NCBI GenBank assembly: GCA_021731205.1 | Contig: JAKFXV010000058.1 | Location: forward strand, 1-7,602 | Origin: Nocardioides sp. | GTDB taxonomy: Bacteria > Actinomycetota > Actinomycetes > Propionibacteriales > Nocardioidaceae | Reading direction: 5' to 3' | Length of the DNA: 7,602 nucleotides | In this document: positions 1 to 5,484 of the stretch, piece by piece | Layout of the letters: the number at the start of each line of letters is the position of its first letter | How positions within the stretch are numbered: the first letter of the stretch is position 1 | Notes under the pieces: model-generated | What the model saw: only the letters and a program-made list of their open reading frames with translations | The model's database searches: none | Told to the model about the DNA's origin: nothing | Program-made: the position numbers and the translations under genes

Positions 1-1
1 G

Positions 2-313
2 CTCCGCATCGAGCAGGCGTACGTCGATCGCCTCGAAGGGTGGTGCGACCACTACAACGCCGATCTGCCGAACCTGCGCTCGTTCATCCTCAACGGCGGC
101 ACGATCGGCGCCGCCCATCTCCATGTCGCTCGCACCGTCTGCCGCCGGGCCGAACGCTCGGCCTGGGCCGCCCACGCGGAGCACGGCAGCACCGTGAACA
201 CCCTCGCGATCACCTACCTCAATCGACTCTCGGACCTGCTGTTCATCCTGGCGAGGTACGCCAACCGCGAGGTCGGCGACGTGCTCTGGGTCCCCGGAGG
301 CGAGCGGGAATAG
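2..313 (+). CDS. PduO-type ATP:cob(I)alamin / cob(I)yrinate adenosyltransferase, C-terminal part
   Basis: This open frame enters from the left edge and ends at TAG 311-313, giving 103 residues. It has the C-terminal signature of the PduO-type corrinoid adenosyltransferase family: a FILNGG loop (FILPGG in most members), then the helix segments LHVARTVCRRAER and YLNRLSDLLFILARYAN. Family members transfer the adenosyl group of ATP to cob(I)alamin or cob(I)yrinic acid a,c-diamide to make coenzyme B12, in the cytoplasm. The usual length is about 190 residues, so roughly 85 N-terminal residues lie outside the window. The conserved RxxxRRxER arginines and the Asn-Arg-Leu-Ser-Asp motif are intact, so it is probably functional. 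The symbol could be pduO or cobO, and the sequence does not settle which. Confidence 0.9.
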   Translation, partial: LRIEQAYVDRLEGWCDHYNADLPNLRSFILNGGTIGAAHLHVARTVCRRAERSAWAAHAEHGSTVNTLAITYLNRLSDLLFILARYANREVGDVLWVPGGERE

Positions 314-489
314 GACGGACGTGAGGGTGCAGCACCGTCGCCTTGATCGAGTAAGTTCCACCGGCTCCGGCCCAACGAGCTATGGGTCACCGGCATCACC
401 CAACATCGAGCTGCCGCCTTCGGATGCGGATACTCTGATTTCGATCGCGCGCGCGACGCGAACCAACCTTAAGCCGTGCGGAAAGAAAT

Positions 490-493
490 AGGA
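490..493 (+). promoter_or_regulatory. Shine-Dalgarno AGGA supporting a TTG start
   Basis: AGGA lies 8 nt upstream of the TTG at 502, which is good spacing. The alternative ATG at 556 would remove the first 18 residues (SIDTTVAEAYEQ region) and has no comparable ribosome binding site. A possible -10 box, TACTCT at 431-436, lies about 65 nt upstream, but I see no convincing -35. Confidence 0.5.
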
Positions 494-501
494 TCTCGAA
501 A

Positions 502-1332
502 TTGGCGGCAGAGAGATCAATCGATACGACAGTTGCGGAAGCCTACGAGCAGCACATGGTGCCGGGCATGTTTCGGCACTGGACGGAGCTCCAGGTGGGG
601 CTCGCTGCACCGAAGGCCGGCGAGCATGTGCTGGATGTCGCATGCGGCACTGGCATCGGCGCAAGGCTCGCGGCGGCACACGTCGGGCCGACGGGCAGGG
701 CCGTTGGCATTGACATCGATCCCGGCGTGATCGAGCTCGCGCGGCAGCTTTCACGCGGCGGTGAGACGCCGATGGAGTGGCATTGTGCGAGCGCGCTGGA
801 AATGCCGCTCGAAAGCGACGTGTTCGATCTCGCGCTGTGTCTGCAGGGGCTGCAGTTCTTTCCGGACCGGCTGAAAGGTTTTGCGGAGATACGCCGCGTG
901 CTGAAGCCTTCGGGAAGGCTCGTTGCGAGCTTCTGGGGACCGCTGGAATCTAACAAGGGACATCACGTGGTCGTGCAGGGGCTCGAACAGCTCGGGGTCG
1001 ATGCGGCACCGGCAAAGCGCGCCTGCTCGTTCTCGAATACGGAAGAGATTCGCGCGACGGCCGCGCAGGCTGGCTTCGCAGGCATCGAGCTCAGAACCGA
1101 GGAGGGCGTCTCGCAGTTCGGTTCCATACAATCGTTTCTGGAAGGCATGACGCGTGGCTCGCCGTCCACGCGGCATGCGGTAGCGAAGCTGTCGGCAGAC
1201 GCGCGGGAGCGCTTCGTGCGGGACGTGCGCGAGGCGTTGCAGCCTTACGTGATCGACGGCGTGCTGGCGTACCCGATGCGCACCCACGTGCTTGTCGCTC
1301 GCGCCCAGGCATCGGATGGAGGCACTGCATGA
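502..1332 (+). CDS. class I SAM-dependent methyltransferase (UbiE/Methyltransf_11-like)
   Basis: The 276-residue protein has a Rossmann-type methyltransferase core. Motif I is VLDVACGTGIG at about residues 43-53. The acidic ribose-binding residue is in VGIDIDP (about 68-74). The post-motif region reads FDLALCLQGLQFFPDR (about 108-123), followed by a motif III strand RRVLKPSGRLVAS (about 131-143). These match small-molecule methyltransferases of the UbiE-like group; the acceptor substrate cannot be deduced. The start is TTG, chosen because AGGA sits 8 nt upstream. Its stop overlaps the next start as ATGA (1329-1332), so the two genes were translationally coupled. QGLQFFPDR and the wording of the partner gene resemble proteobacterial proteins from memory, and base composition looks less GC-rich than in the aldo/keto reductase at 2192. 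I infer horizontal acquisition. The gene itself looks intact. Confidence 0.85.
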   Translation: MAAERSIDTTVAEAYEQHMVPGMFRHWTELQVGLAAPKAGEHVLDVACGTGIGARLAAAHVGPTGRAVGIDIDPGVIELARQLSRGGETPMEWHCASALEMPLESDVFDLALCLQGLQFFPDRLKGFAEIRRVLKPSGRLVASFWGPLESNKGHHVVVQGLEQLGVDAAPAKRACSFSNTEEIRATAAQAGFAGIELRTEEGVSQFGSIQSFLEGMTRGSPSTRHAVAKLSADARERFVRDVREALQPYVIDGVLAYPMRTHVLVARAQASDGGTA

Positions 1333-1634
1333 GAACCGGATTTACCACGACGGTCCTACACTCGGATCTCGAGTCGCCCATCGAACACTTTTCGGTCCAC
1401 AAGCCGATGCACGTCGCGGCCGCCTACGGCTACCCCGACGCGCACGATCTGGCGCGCGTGTTCAAAGGCGAGATGCCGGGTTATTCGTACGGCCGCCAAG
1501 GCAATCCGACGGCGACCGCGCTCGAATCGAAGGTCACCAAAATGGAGCAGGGCCTGCCGAGGCGCCATGGCGCACCTCTAGTCATGCTATTCGCTGACGA
1601 AGTACATCGGCGGAGCTGGTCGTCGCGTTCGTGA
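1329..1634 (+). pseudogene. truncated Cys/Met-metabolism PLP enzyme (O-acetylhomoserine sulfhydrylase / cystathionine gamma-synthase family)
   Basis: The first ~75 codons encode the start of a fold-type I PLP enzyme. The diagnostic stretch is YSYGRQGNPTATALESKVTK followed by MEQG, with SVHKPMHVAAAYGY before it, which matches the N-terminal part of the Cys_Met_Meta_PP family. Full-length members have about 400 residues. Here the family-like sequence stops near 1556, and the last ~26 residues up to TGA 1634 resemble nothing in the family. The PLP-binding lysine and the whole catalytic core are missing, so no enzyme activity is expected. Its ATG overlaps the stop of the methyltransferase, which suggests an original two-gene operon linked to sulfur amino acid metabolism. 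The deletion or recombination point lies beside a perfect palindrome at 1562-1573. Confidence 0.75.
1559..1578. repeat. palindrome / hairpin at the truncation point and between convergent genes
   Basis: GCGCCATGGCGC at 1562-1573 is a perfect 12-bp palindrome, flanked by GAGG (1559-1562) and CCTC (1575-1578), which can extend pairing with a small bulge. It lies within 10 nt of where PLP-enzyme homology ends and just beyond the 3' end of the minus-strand gene at 1582. It could be a bidirectional terminator hairpin or a mark of the recombination that truncated the upstream gene. There is no T-tract. Confidence 0.4.
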
Positions 1635-1997
1635 CGGGCGAAGCTGAGCCAACATCGACGGTCCTGCCCACCAAGTTCGTCCCCCGCGGCAGCACTGCGC
1701 CACCGCCCACCGGCCGCTGAACAACGCGGGTGGGCGCGGCTGGCTGCGCGCTGCGATGCGGAAGTCAGCCCAACCGCCAGTCCAGACGCAGACCTCGATC
1801 TCGTCGTCGCCGTATTCAATGCGCAGACCCAGCGACTCAGGGACCTCGACAGAAGAACGATCCGGCGTGATGGGTTGGGGCCAGGCCGCCCGCTCATCCC
1901 GCGACGTAAGAGGCCCCACGCGGGCCCGCTTGCGCCACGCGGGCATGACACGTTCAAGTCGGCTCGCCAACTCATCGAGATCAACGCGATGTTCCAC
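1582..1997 (-). pseudogene. hypothetical protein with WTGGWAD motif, probably frameshifted
   Basis: Reading from GTG at 1997, the first ~80 residues look like a real soluble protein. They comprise an N-terminal helix (VDLDELASRLERVMPAWRKR), a linker with AAWPQPITPDRSSVEVPESL, then strands ending in EIEVCVWTGGWADF (about residues 67-79). In that frame the rest becomes Arg/Pro/Cys/Trp-rich with poor third-position GC and stops at 1587. The neighbouring frame carries a plausible end, GTNLVGRTVDVGSASPVTNA then TTSSADVLRQRIA, stopping at 1582. The total span of 416 nt is one base short of a multiple of three, so a one-base loss around 1700-1740 fits, giving an original length of about 138 residues. 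I do not recognise a named family. The GTG has no strong Shine-Dalgarno sequence and no in-frame start lies upstream. Decay could date from the event that truncated the convergent PLP-enzyme gene. Confidence 0.5.
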
Positions 1998-2037
1998 GCG
2001 GCCATCGTGCCCGGACCCTGCGGCCGCGCCCGGATCT

Positions 2038-2120
2038 CGGCATGAGCGGACATGACCAAGAGGGTGTCTTGCCGATTGGTCGGGTTCCCAAGCTAGGTGA
2101 CGTAGCGCGCCGACAGCGTG
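2038..2120 (+). repeat. dispersed intergenic repeat, copy 1 (diverged)
   Basis: Starts with the 5' module CGGCATGAGCGGAC (2038-2051), continues ATGACCAAGAGGGTGTC, then half-site 1 (GGTGTCTTGCCG, 2063-2074) and half-site 2 (GGTGACGTAGCG, 2096-2107), exactly 33 bp apart. The first 30 bases match copy 6 closely. The centre is more diverged, with only a weak TTGG/CCAA stem (2076-2079 with 2088-2091). It fills the gap between the divergent gene starts at 1997 (minus) and 2192 (plus). Confidence 0.75.
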
Positions 2121-2179
2121 GCTTTCACTGCCACACGCGCTGAGAGTGGCCTGTCGTGCTCGAGATCAGGCGCCGCAGC

Positions 2180-2185
2180 TACGGT
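2180..2185 (+). promoter_or_regulatory. putative -10 box TACGGT (leaderless or near-leaderless start)
   Basis: TACGGT ends 6 nt before the ATG at 2192, the spacing expected of a leaderless actinobacterial transcript. The intervening GGGGG could instead be a weak, close Shine-Dalgarno sequence. No clear -35 is visible. Confidence 0.35.
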
Positions 2186-2191
2186 GGGGGC

Positions 2192-3202
2192 ATGGAGTTC
2201 CGATACCTCGGCAACAGCGGGCTGAAGATCAGCGAGATCACCTACGGCAACTGGCTCACCCACGGGTCGCAACTCGAGAACGAGGCGGCGGCGGCGTGCG
2301 TGCGGGCCGCGCTCGATCACGGCATCAGCACGTTCGACACCGCCGACGTGTACGCCAACACCACGGCCGAGAGCGTCCTTGGCGAGGCTCTGAAGGGTGA
2401 GCGCCGCGAGGGCCTTGAGATCTTCACCAAGGTGTACTGGCCGACCGGTCCGGGCGGGAAGAACGACACCGGCCTGTCCCGCAAGCACATCATGGAGTCG
2501 ATCAACGGATCGCTGACCCGGCTGCAGACCGACTACGTCGACCTCTACCAGGCACACAGGTACGACCACGAGACCCCACTCGAGGAGACGATGCAGGCCT
2601 TCGCCGACGTCGTACGTCAGGGCAAGGCCCTCTACATCGGGGTCAGCGAGTGGACCGCAGACCAGATCCGTGCCGGCCACGCTCTGGCGCGCGATCTCGG
2701 CATCCAGCTGATCTCGAGCCAGCCGCAGTACTCCATGCTGTGGCGGGTCATCGAGGGCGAGGTCGTCCCAGTGTGCGAGGAGCTCGGTCTCAGCCAGATC
2801 GTCTGGAGTCCCATCGCGCAAGGCGTCCTGACCGGCAAGTACCGGCCCGGGGAGGCCCCGCCCGCCGGCTCGCGCGCGACCGACGACAAGGGCGGCGCCA
2901 GAATGATCAGCGGGTTCATGCGCGACGACATCCTCGAGCGAGTGCAGCGGCTGCAGCCGATCGCGGACGGGGCGGGCCTGACGATGGCGCAGCTCGCCGT
3001 GGCGTGGGTGCTCCAGAACGACAACGTCGCGGCCGCCCTAGTCGGGGCGTCGCGTCCGGAGCAGGTCAAGGAGAACGTCAAGGCAGCCGGAGTCCGGCTG
3101 GACGCCGACGCGATGGCGGCCATCGACGATGCCCTGGACGAGGTCGTGGTCCGAGACCCCTCGATGACCGCCGAGAACGCCCCGAAGTCCCGTGTCGCCT
3201 GA
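2192..3202 (+). CDS. aldo/keto reductase (AKR, Kv-beta / YghZ-like subgroup)
   Basis: A 336-residue protein, full length for NADPH-dependent aldo/keto reductases that reduce aldehydes or ketones in the cytoplasm. The catalytic tetrad is visible with canonical spacing: Asp49 and Tyr54 in FDTADVY, Lys80 in FTKVYW, and His122 in YQAHRYDH. The wording MEFRYLGNSGLKISEITYGN, VRQGKALYIGVSEW, SQPQYSMLWR and IVWSPIAQGVLTGKY is typical of the Kv-channel beta-subunit-like/YghZ-like bacterial AKR group. The nucleotide-binding end is LVGASRPEQVKENVKAAGV (about residues 286-304). ATG 2192 is chosen over an in-frame GTG at 2156 because the protein then begins as family members do. Codon use is strongly GC-biased and typical of an actinobacterial host. 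The physiological substrate is unknown. Repeat copies lie on both sides. Confidence 0.93.
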   Translation: MEFRYLGNSGLKISEITYGNWLTHGSQLENEAAAACVRAALDHGISTFDTADVYANTTAESVLGEALKGERREGLEIFTKVYWPTGPGGKNDTGLSRKHIMESINGSLTRLQTDYVDLYQAHRYDHETPLEETMQAFADVVRQGKALYIGVSEWTADQIRAGHALARDLGIQLISSQPQYSMLWRVIEGEVVPVCEELGLSQIVWSPIAQGVLTGKYRPGEAPPAGSRATDDKGGARMISGFMRDDILERVQRLQPIADGAGLTMAQLAVAWVLQNDNVAAALVGASRPEQVKENVKAAGVRLDADAMAAIDDALDEVVVRDPSMTAENAPKSRVA

Positions 3203-3209
3203 CGTTGAG

Positions 3210-3223
3210 CGCGAGAGCTCGCG
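3210..3223 (+). terminator. hairpin shortly after the aldo/keto reductase stop
   Basis: CGCGAG-AG-CTCGCG is a perfect 6-bp inverted repeat 7 nt after the stop codon. It has no T-run, but U-poor hairpins at gene ends are common in high-GC actinobacteria. It may terminate or stabilise the mRNA. Confidence 0.4.
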
Positions 3224-3270
3224 ACGGGCAGCGTACGAGTGCGGGTGCGCTCGATCGACGCCCTCGCCGC

Positions 3271-3340
3271 GAGACGCGCTTAGAGGGTGTCCTAGCGATT
3301 GCTCGGGTTGCCGAGTCAGGTGCCTTAGCGCGTGGACGGC
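3271..3340 (+). repeat. dispersed intergenic repeat, copy 2 (best-formed)
   Basis: Half-site 1 is GGTGTCCTAGCG (3286-3297) and half-site 2 is GGTGCCTTAGCG (3319-3330), 10 of 12 identical and 33 bp apart. They flank the hairpin GCTCGG-GTTG-CCGAGT. The outer segments GTCC and GGAC (around 3289-3292 and 3333-3337) can also pair, so a two-level stem is possible. The central 35 bases match copy 6 almost perfectly. It lies between two convergent genes, the aldo/keto reductase (plus) and the DUF6584-like gene (minus). Confidence 0.85.
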
Positions 3341-3379
3341 GAGAGGATCGTGTGCCCGAGGCGAACAGGGGCGTGGTCG

Positions 3380-3892
3380 TTACTGCCAAACCCAGCGAAG
3401 CCAGGTTATGAGCCCCAGAGCATAAAGCGCGAGGTTGGCCGTTACCAGCGCAACGATGGATGCGGACCACAATCCAGTCTTCAGCCGCGACCCGTTCGTC
3501 AGTCCACGGATTCTAGGGGGGCTGCGCCGGTGCGCCAGGCGCTCCGCCTCGCGGTCAAGTTCGGCCAGCCGGCCGCTAACCCAAGCAGGCACGGCGGGAA
3601 CATCGTCGGCCGACCATCGAAGGGCATCGCGACGGGCACGAGGATGCGGGAAAGCACGCTCGAACGCATGAAGTGCGCGTTCCTCGCGGACTTCGCTCAG
3701 GTAGGACCAACGGCCCGCCTCAACCCAATTGCCAGTCGCGAGATGAACCGCAGCGAGTCGATCGCGTAGGGAGAGATCGCCCGCGTTCCCGTGAACCAGG
3801 GTCACGAGCCTTTGAATCGCGAGGAAGGTATGGCCACGGGCGAGGTCCTCATCGACTCTCCTTAGAACCTGGCCCACGTCCATAGCGGGCAT
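3380..3892 (-). CDS. DUF6584-like protein with C-terminal transmembrane segment
   Basis: The 170-residue protein begins with DVGQVLRRVDEDLARGHTFLAIQRLVTL (about 5-32), a helical TPR-like segment. It continues LRDRLAAVHLATGNWVEAGRWSYLSE (about 42-67) and HAFERAFPHPRARRDAL (about 75-91). This pattern (R-x-D-x-DL-A-x-G, A-x-QRL, LRxRLAxV, G-x-W-x-EAGRWSYL, AFERAFP) is what I recall of the actinobacterial DUF6584 family, which has no known function. Unusually, the C-terminus adds a hydrophobic stretch at about 141-168 (WSASIVALVTANLALYALGL), predicting one membrane helix with the helical domain probably cytoplasmic. Start: ATG 3892, with a second ATG three codons later (3883); neither has a good Shine-Dalgarno sequence. 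It is transcribed toward repeat copy 2 and convergent with the aldo/keto reductase. Confidence 0.8.
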   Translation of the reverse strand: MPAMDVGQVLRRVDEDLARGHTFLAIQRLVTLVHGNAGDLSLRDRLAAVHLATGNWVEAGRWSYLSEVREERALHAFERAFPHPRARRDALRWSADDVPAVPAWVSGRLAELDREAERLAHRRSPPRIRGLTNGSRLKTGLWSASIVALVTANLALYALGLITWLRWVWQ

Positions 3893-4070
3893 TATTGCCG
3901 AGGATGTTCAATCACTGACGAAGATGGAAGAAGGGGACGCTCCTACTAGGAGAAGATCGCGCTCGGTCGGTCGAATGTAGACAACTTCCATGCGCAAGGC
4001 CCTGAGGTGCGGCGAAAGCGGATCGGAACCAACGCGGCTCAACATTCGTCGCATGGGCTGAGTCAGCGAG

Positions 4071-4150
4071 TGGGTGTCTTAACGATTGCTCGGGTTGCCC
4101 GTCCGGTTGCCGCAGCGCGCGGATGGCGGCGAGTGCGTGCGTTTCGGGCG
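4071..4150 (+). repeat. dispersed intergenic repeat, copy 3 (extended 3' tail)
   Basis: Half-site 1 is GGTGTCTTAACG (4073-4084); half-site 2 is GGTTGCCGCAGCG (4105-4117), with one extra base. The central stem becomes CGGG-TTG-CCCG (4091-4101). The 3' tail GCGAGTGCG...GTTTCGGGC (to 4150) is shared with copy 6. The tail leads directly into the putative -10 box of the next gene. The stretch 3893-4070 between this repeat and the DUF6584-like gene shows no convincing coding or RNA feature. Confidence 0.8.
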
Positions 4151-4155
4151 ACGGC

Positions 4156-4161
4156 CATACT
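4156..4161 (+). promoter_or_regulatory. putative -10 box CATACT for a leaderless gene
   Basis: CATACT is followed by 7 nt and then GTG 4169. The same hexamer with the same spacing precedes the ATG at 6344. There is no Shine-Dalgarno sequence at this start, which favours leaderless transcription. It lies immediately 3' of the tail of repeat copy 3. Confidence 0.45.
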
Positions 4162-4168
4162 GACGTCT

Positions 4169-4447
4169 GTGCTGGGAGATGAGGAACTAAACGCGATCGA
4201 CGCTCGCTGCGCTGCCGCCTCGCCCGGGCCCTGGAAGTCTTTCGTCGAGGGCCGTGACCACTGGAGCGGCGATGACTTCATTCGGGTGAGCGGGGCCGAC
4301 GACGCGCCAGACATGTACGTCTCCCGTGCAGGGGCCGGGGCGATCCGACCGGCATCGGTTTCCGACCTGGACTTCATCGCCGCCGCTCGACAGGACATAC
4401 CGGCATTGGTCGCCGAGATCCGCAGACTGCGAGCCGACAACGATTGA
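4169..4447 (+). CDS. small conserved hypothetical protein (SPGPW ... SDLDFIAAARQDIP type)
   Basis: A 92-residue protein from GTG 4169. It begins LGDEELNAIDARCAAASPGPWKS, has a middle FVEGRDHWSGDDFIRV (about 25-40), a Tyr-containing strand DMYVSRAG (about 48-55), and ends SDLDFIAAARQDIPALVAEIRRLRAD (about 65-90). I recall this pattern (ARC-x-A-x-PGPW near the N-terminus, DLDFIA-x-ARQDIP-x-L near the C-terminus) from many actinobacterial genomes and their phages, always unnamed. The function is unknown. The GTG was chosen because the family-like sequence begins there and a -10 box lies 7 nt upstream. The open frame extends further upstream, but that part merely translates the repeat. A repeat copy begins 21 nt after its stop. 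Confidence 0.8.
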   Translation: MLGDEELNAIDARCAAASPGPWKSFVEGRDHWSGDDFIRVSGADDAPDMYVSRAGAGAIRPASVSDLDFIAAARQDIPALVAEIRRLRADND

Positions 4448-4468
4448 CGAACCGCTCGAACTTGCCAT

Positions 4469-4550
4469 CAGCATGAGTGGACGCGTTTAGGGGGGTGTCC
4501 TAACGATTGCTCGGGTGCCAGCGAGCGTGCTCCCAAGTACGCCGACAGCG
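4469..4550 (+). repeat. dispersed intergenic repeat, copy 4
   Basis: The 5' module CAGCATGAGTGGAC (4469-4482) and GCGTTTAG lead into half-site 1, GGTGTCCTAACG (4494-4505). The GATTGCTCGGGT segment matches copies 2, 3 and 6, then the sequence diverges. The central stem is rebuilt as GCTCG (4509-4513) with CGAGC (4522-4526). Half-site 2 is degenerate (around 4525-4541). It ends CGCCGACAGCG, as copy 1 does. Confidence 0.75.
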
Positions 4551-4624
4551 GCAGATGACTGCGTTGTTCACAGTCGGGTCTTTCTAGGGACTCGTGGGTA
4601 CTGCCCGAGGATTTGAAGTCCGAC

Positions 4625-4957
4625 ATGGACGAGGCGTGGGTCATCGCTAGCCATCACGTAGTGCACCTGAGTCGGCAGCGGACTCCCGACCTCGACGCAT
4701 GGGAGTGGGGGCGTCGGTATTCGCAGATCCCCGCCGATTCTCTTAGACTCTCCGTCCTCGGCTTGCAGTGCTACGACGCACTTGTCGCGTTCACGCGCGA
4801 ATATGACGCCACGGGGGGCGAGTACGCCCGACAGTTTCGATCAATGGTTGTGGGCCTTCGTCCGCACTTTCGCGACCGCGACGGCAACCCAACCACCAGC
4901 CGTGAGCAGCGCGACGATCTGGACCACAAGAGGGACTCGCGAGCGCGTTTCCTGTAA
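4625..4957 (+). CDS. hypothetical protein, 110 aa
   Basis: I do not recognise a family. The sequence is soluble and largely helical: DEAWVIASHHVVHLSRQRTP (2-21), then WEWGRRYSQIPADSLRLSVLGLQCYDALVAFTREY (26-60), and a charged C-terminus from about residue 83 rich in Arg and Asp. Start choice is uncertain. ATG 4625 has a weak GAAG 6 nt upstream; an in-frame TTG at 4613 would add four residues, but its GAGG is only 2 nt away, too close to act. It begins about 75 nt after repeat copy 4. The C-terminal run TTSREQRDDLDHKRDSRARF looks disordered. Third-position bias toward G/C is moderate, weaker than in the aldo/keto reductase, suggesting an accessory gene. Confidence 0.6.
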   Translation: MDEAWVIASHHVVHLSRQRTPDLDAWEWGRRYSQIPADSLRLSVLGLQCYDALVAFTREYDATGGEYARQFRSMVVGLRPHFRDRDGNPTTSREQRDDLDHKRDSRARFL

Positions 4958-4970
4958 TGCTCGCTTAACC

Positions 4971-4994
4971 GACCGCGCCGCGGCTCGAGCGGTC
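4971..4994 (+). terminator. hairpin after the 110-aa gene
   Basis: GACCGC (4971-4976) and GCGGTC (4989-4994) are perfectly complementary around a 12-nt GC-rich loop, starting 13 nt after the stop at 4957. There is no T-tract. It is probably a U-poor terminator or mRNA-end structure. Confidence 0.35.
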
Positions 4995-5044
4995 ATGCTG
5001 ACGACGGGATGTGATTGCGCTCTGTCAGTCATCTCGCTCTGCCT

Positions 5045-5050
5045 TAGAGT
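5045..5050 (+). promoter_or_regulatory. putative -10 box TAGAGT for a leaderless gene
   Basis: TAGAGT is followed by CACCGC (6 nt) and then GTG 5057. No Shine-Dalgarno sequence is present. It overlaps the end of a possible decayed repeat copy (TGCCTTAG at 5040-5047). Confidence 0.4.
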
Positions 5051-5056
5051 CACCGC

Positions 5057-5403
5057 GTGACGAATCAGGACCCCGCCCAAGTTCCATGGGATGACATGGC
5101 GTGGATCGAGCGCACGCCACTGGGTGAGCCTTACATGGTGGCGATGGCCCCCGGGGATTCATGCTGTATTCGCGGCCGGGTGGCGGTGACATCGTCGGGG
5201 AGTTCGTTGCGCTCATCGCGCAAGGCGCTGTTGCTCTCGCTTTCCGCAAGGACGAGACATGGAAGGTCGGTGTCTTCCGCGCCAAGGCATTGCGGGTACG
5301 GCGCTTTGTATTCAAGCGGACCGGCTTGACGCAGGAGGAGGCCGAGCAAGCGGTCCAGCGCCTACGCGAGCGCATCCGATCAGGTGACGTGTCCTGGGCG
5401 TGA
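5057..5403 (+). pseudogene. hypothetical protein interrupted by a one-base frameshift
   Basis: Frame 1 from GTG 5057 gives TNQDPAQVPWDDMAWIERTP then LGEPYMVAMAPG before degenerating (DSCCIRG). The adjacent frame, open from before 5161 and stopping at 5403, gives GFMLYSRPGGGDIVGEFVAL, a strand-rich middle (TWKVGVFRAKALRVRRFVF), and a C-terminal helix (LTQEEAEQAVQRLRERI). One extra G in the C5G4 run at 5148-5156 joins them as MVAMAPGGFMLYSRPG, a natural-looking sequence of about 115 residues. The span of 347 nt is one base short of a multiple of three, as expected. The cause could be a real inactivating deletion, a sequencing or assembly indel in the homopolymer, or much less likely a programmed -1 shift. 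No family is recognised. Confidence 0.65.
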
Positions 5404-5484
5404 ACCCATCCGCACATCGGGCTGAACGGATACGGGGGTGGGGTTGGCGGGGTTGCCGTGCTACATGCCATGGCTTGCGCCGCT

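Noticed and set aside
314..501. tRNA, small RNA or attachment site in the gap before the methyltransferase
   Set aside because: I found no cloverleaf, no terminator and no direct repeat of the other boundary near 1556; only short weak stems such as GGTGCAGCACC.
1481..2059. 192-aa minus-strand open frame
   Set aside because: Its end is antisense to the PLP-enzyme fragment and its middle overlaps the better protein-like frame at 1997; composition is Arg/Ser/Pro/Ala-rich with no fold-like pattern.
2093..2821. Long open frame antisense to the aldo/keto reductase
   Set aside because: It is a shadow frame produced by high GC; the plus-strand protein has the complete AKR tetrad and motifs.
3192..3425. 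Short open frames across repeat copies 2 and 6, on both strands, that give IARVAES or SATRAIAR peptides
   Set aside because: They arise because the repeat lacks stops in several frames. The peptides are the translated repeat, with no start signal or conservation beyond the DNA repeat itself.
4007..4168. In-frame N-terminal extension of the 92-aa protein reading through repeat copy 3
   Set aside because: The extra residues only translate the repeat (IARVA...), which reads similarly in other copies unattached to genes, and family-like sequence begins at 4169.
4469..4550. attC site of an integron
   Set aside because: CCTAACGATTG recalls the start of attC sites, but most copies read CTAGCG, no GTTRRRY partner is present, and the half-sites are direct rather than inverted.
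5140..5165. Programmed -1 frameshift at C CCC GGG
   Set aside because: The ribosomal A-site tRNA would re-pair poorly after slipping, and no downstream stimulatory structure stands out; a plain indel is simpler.
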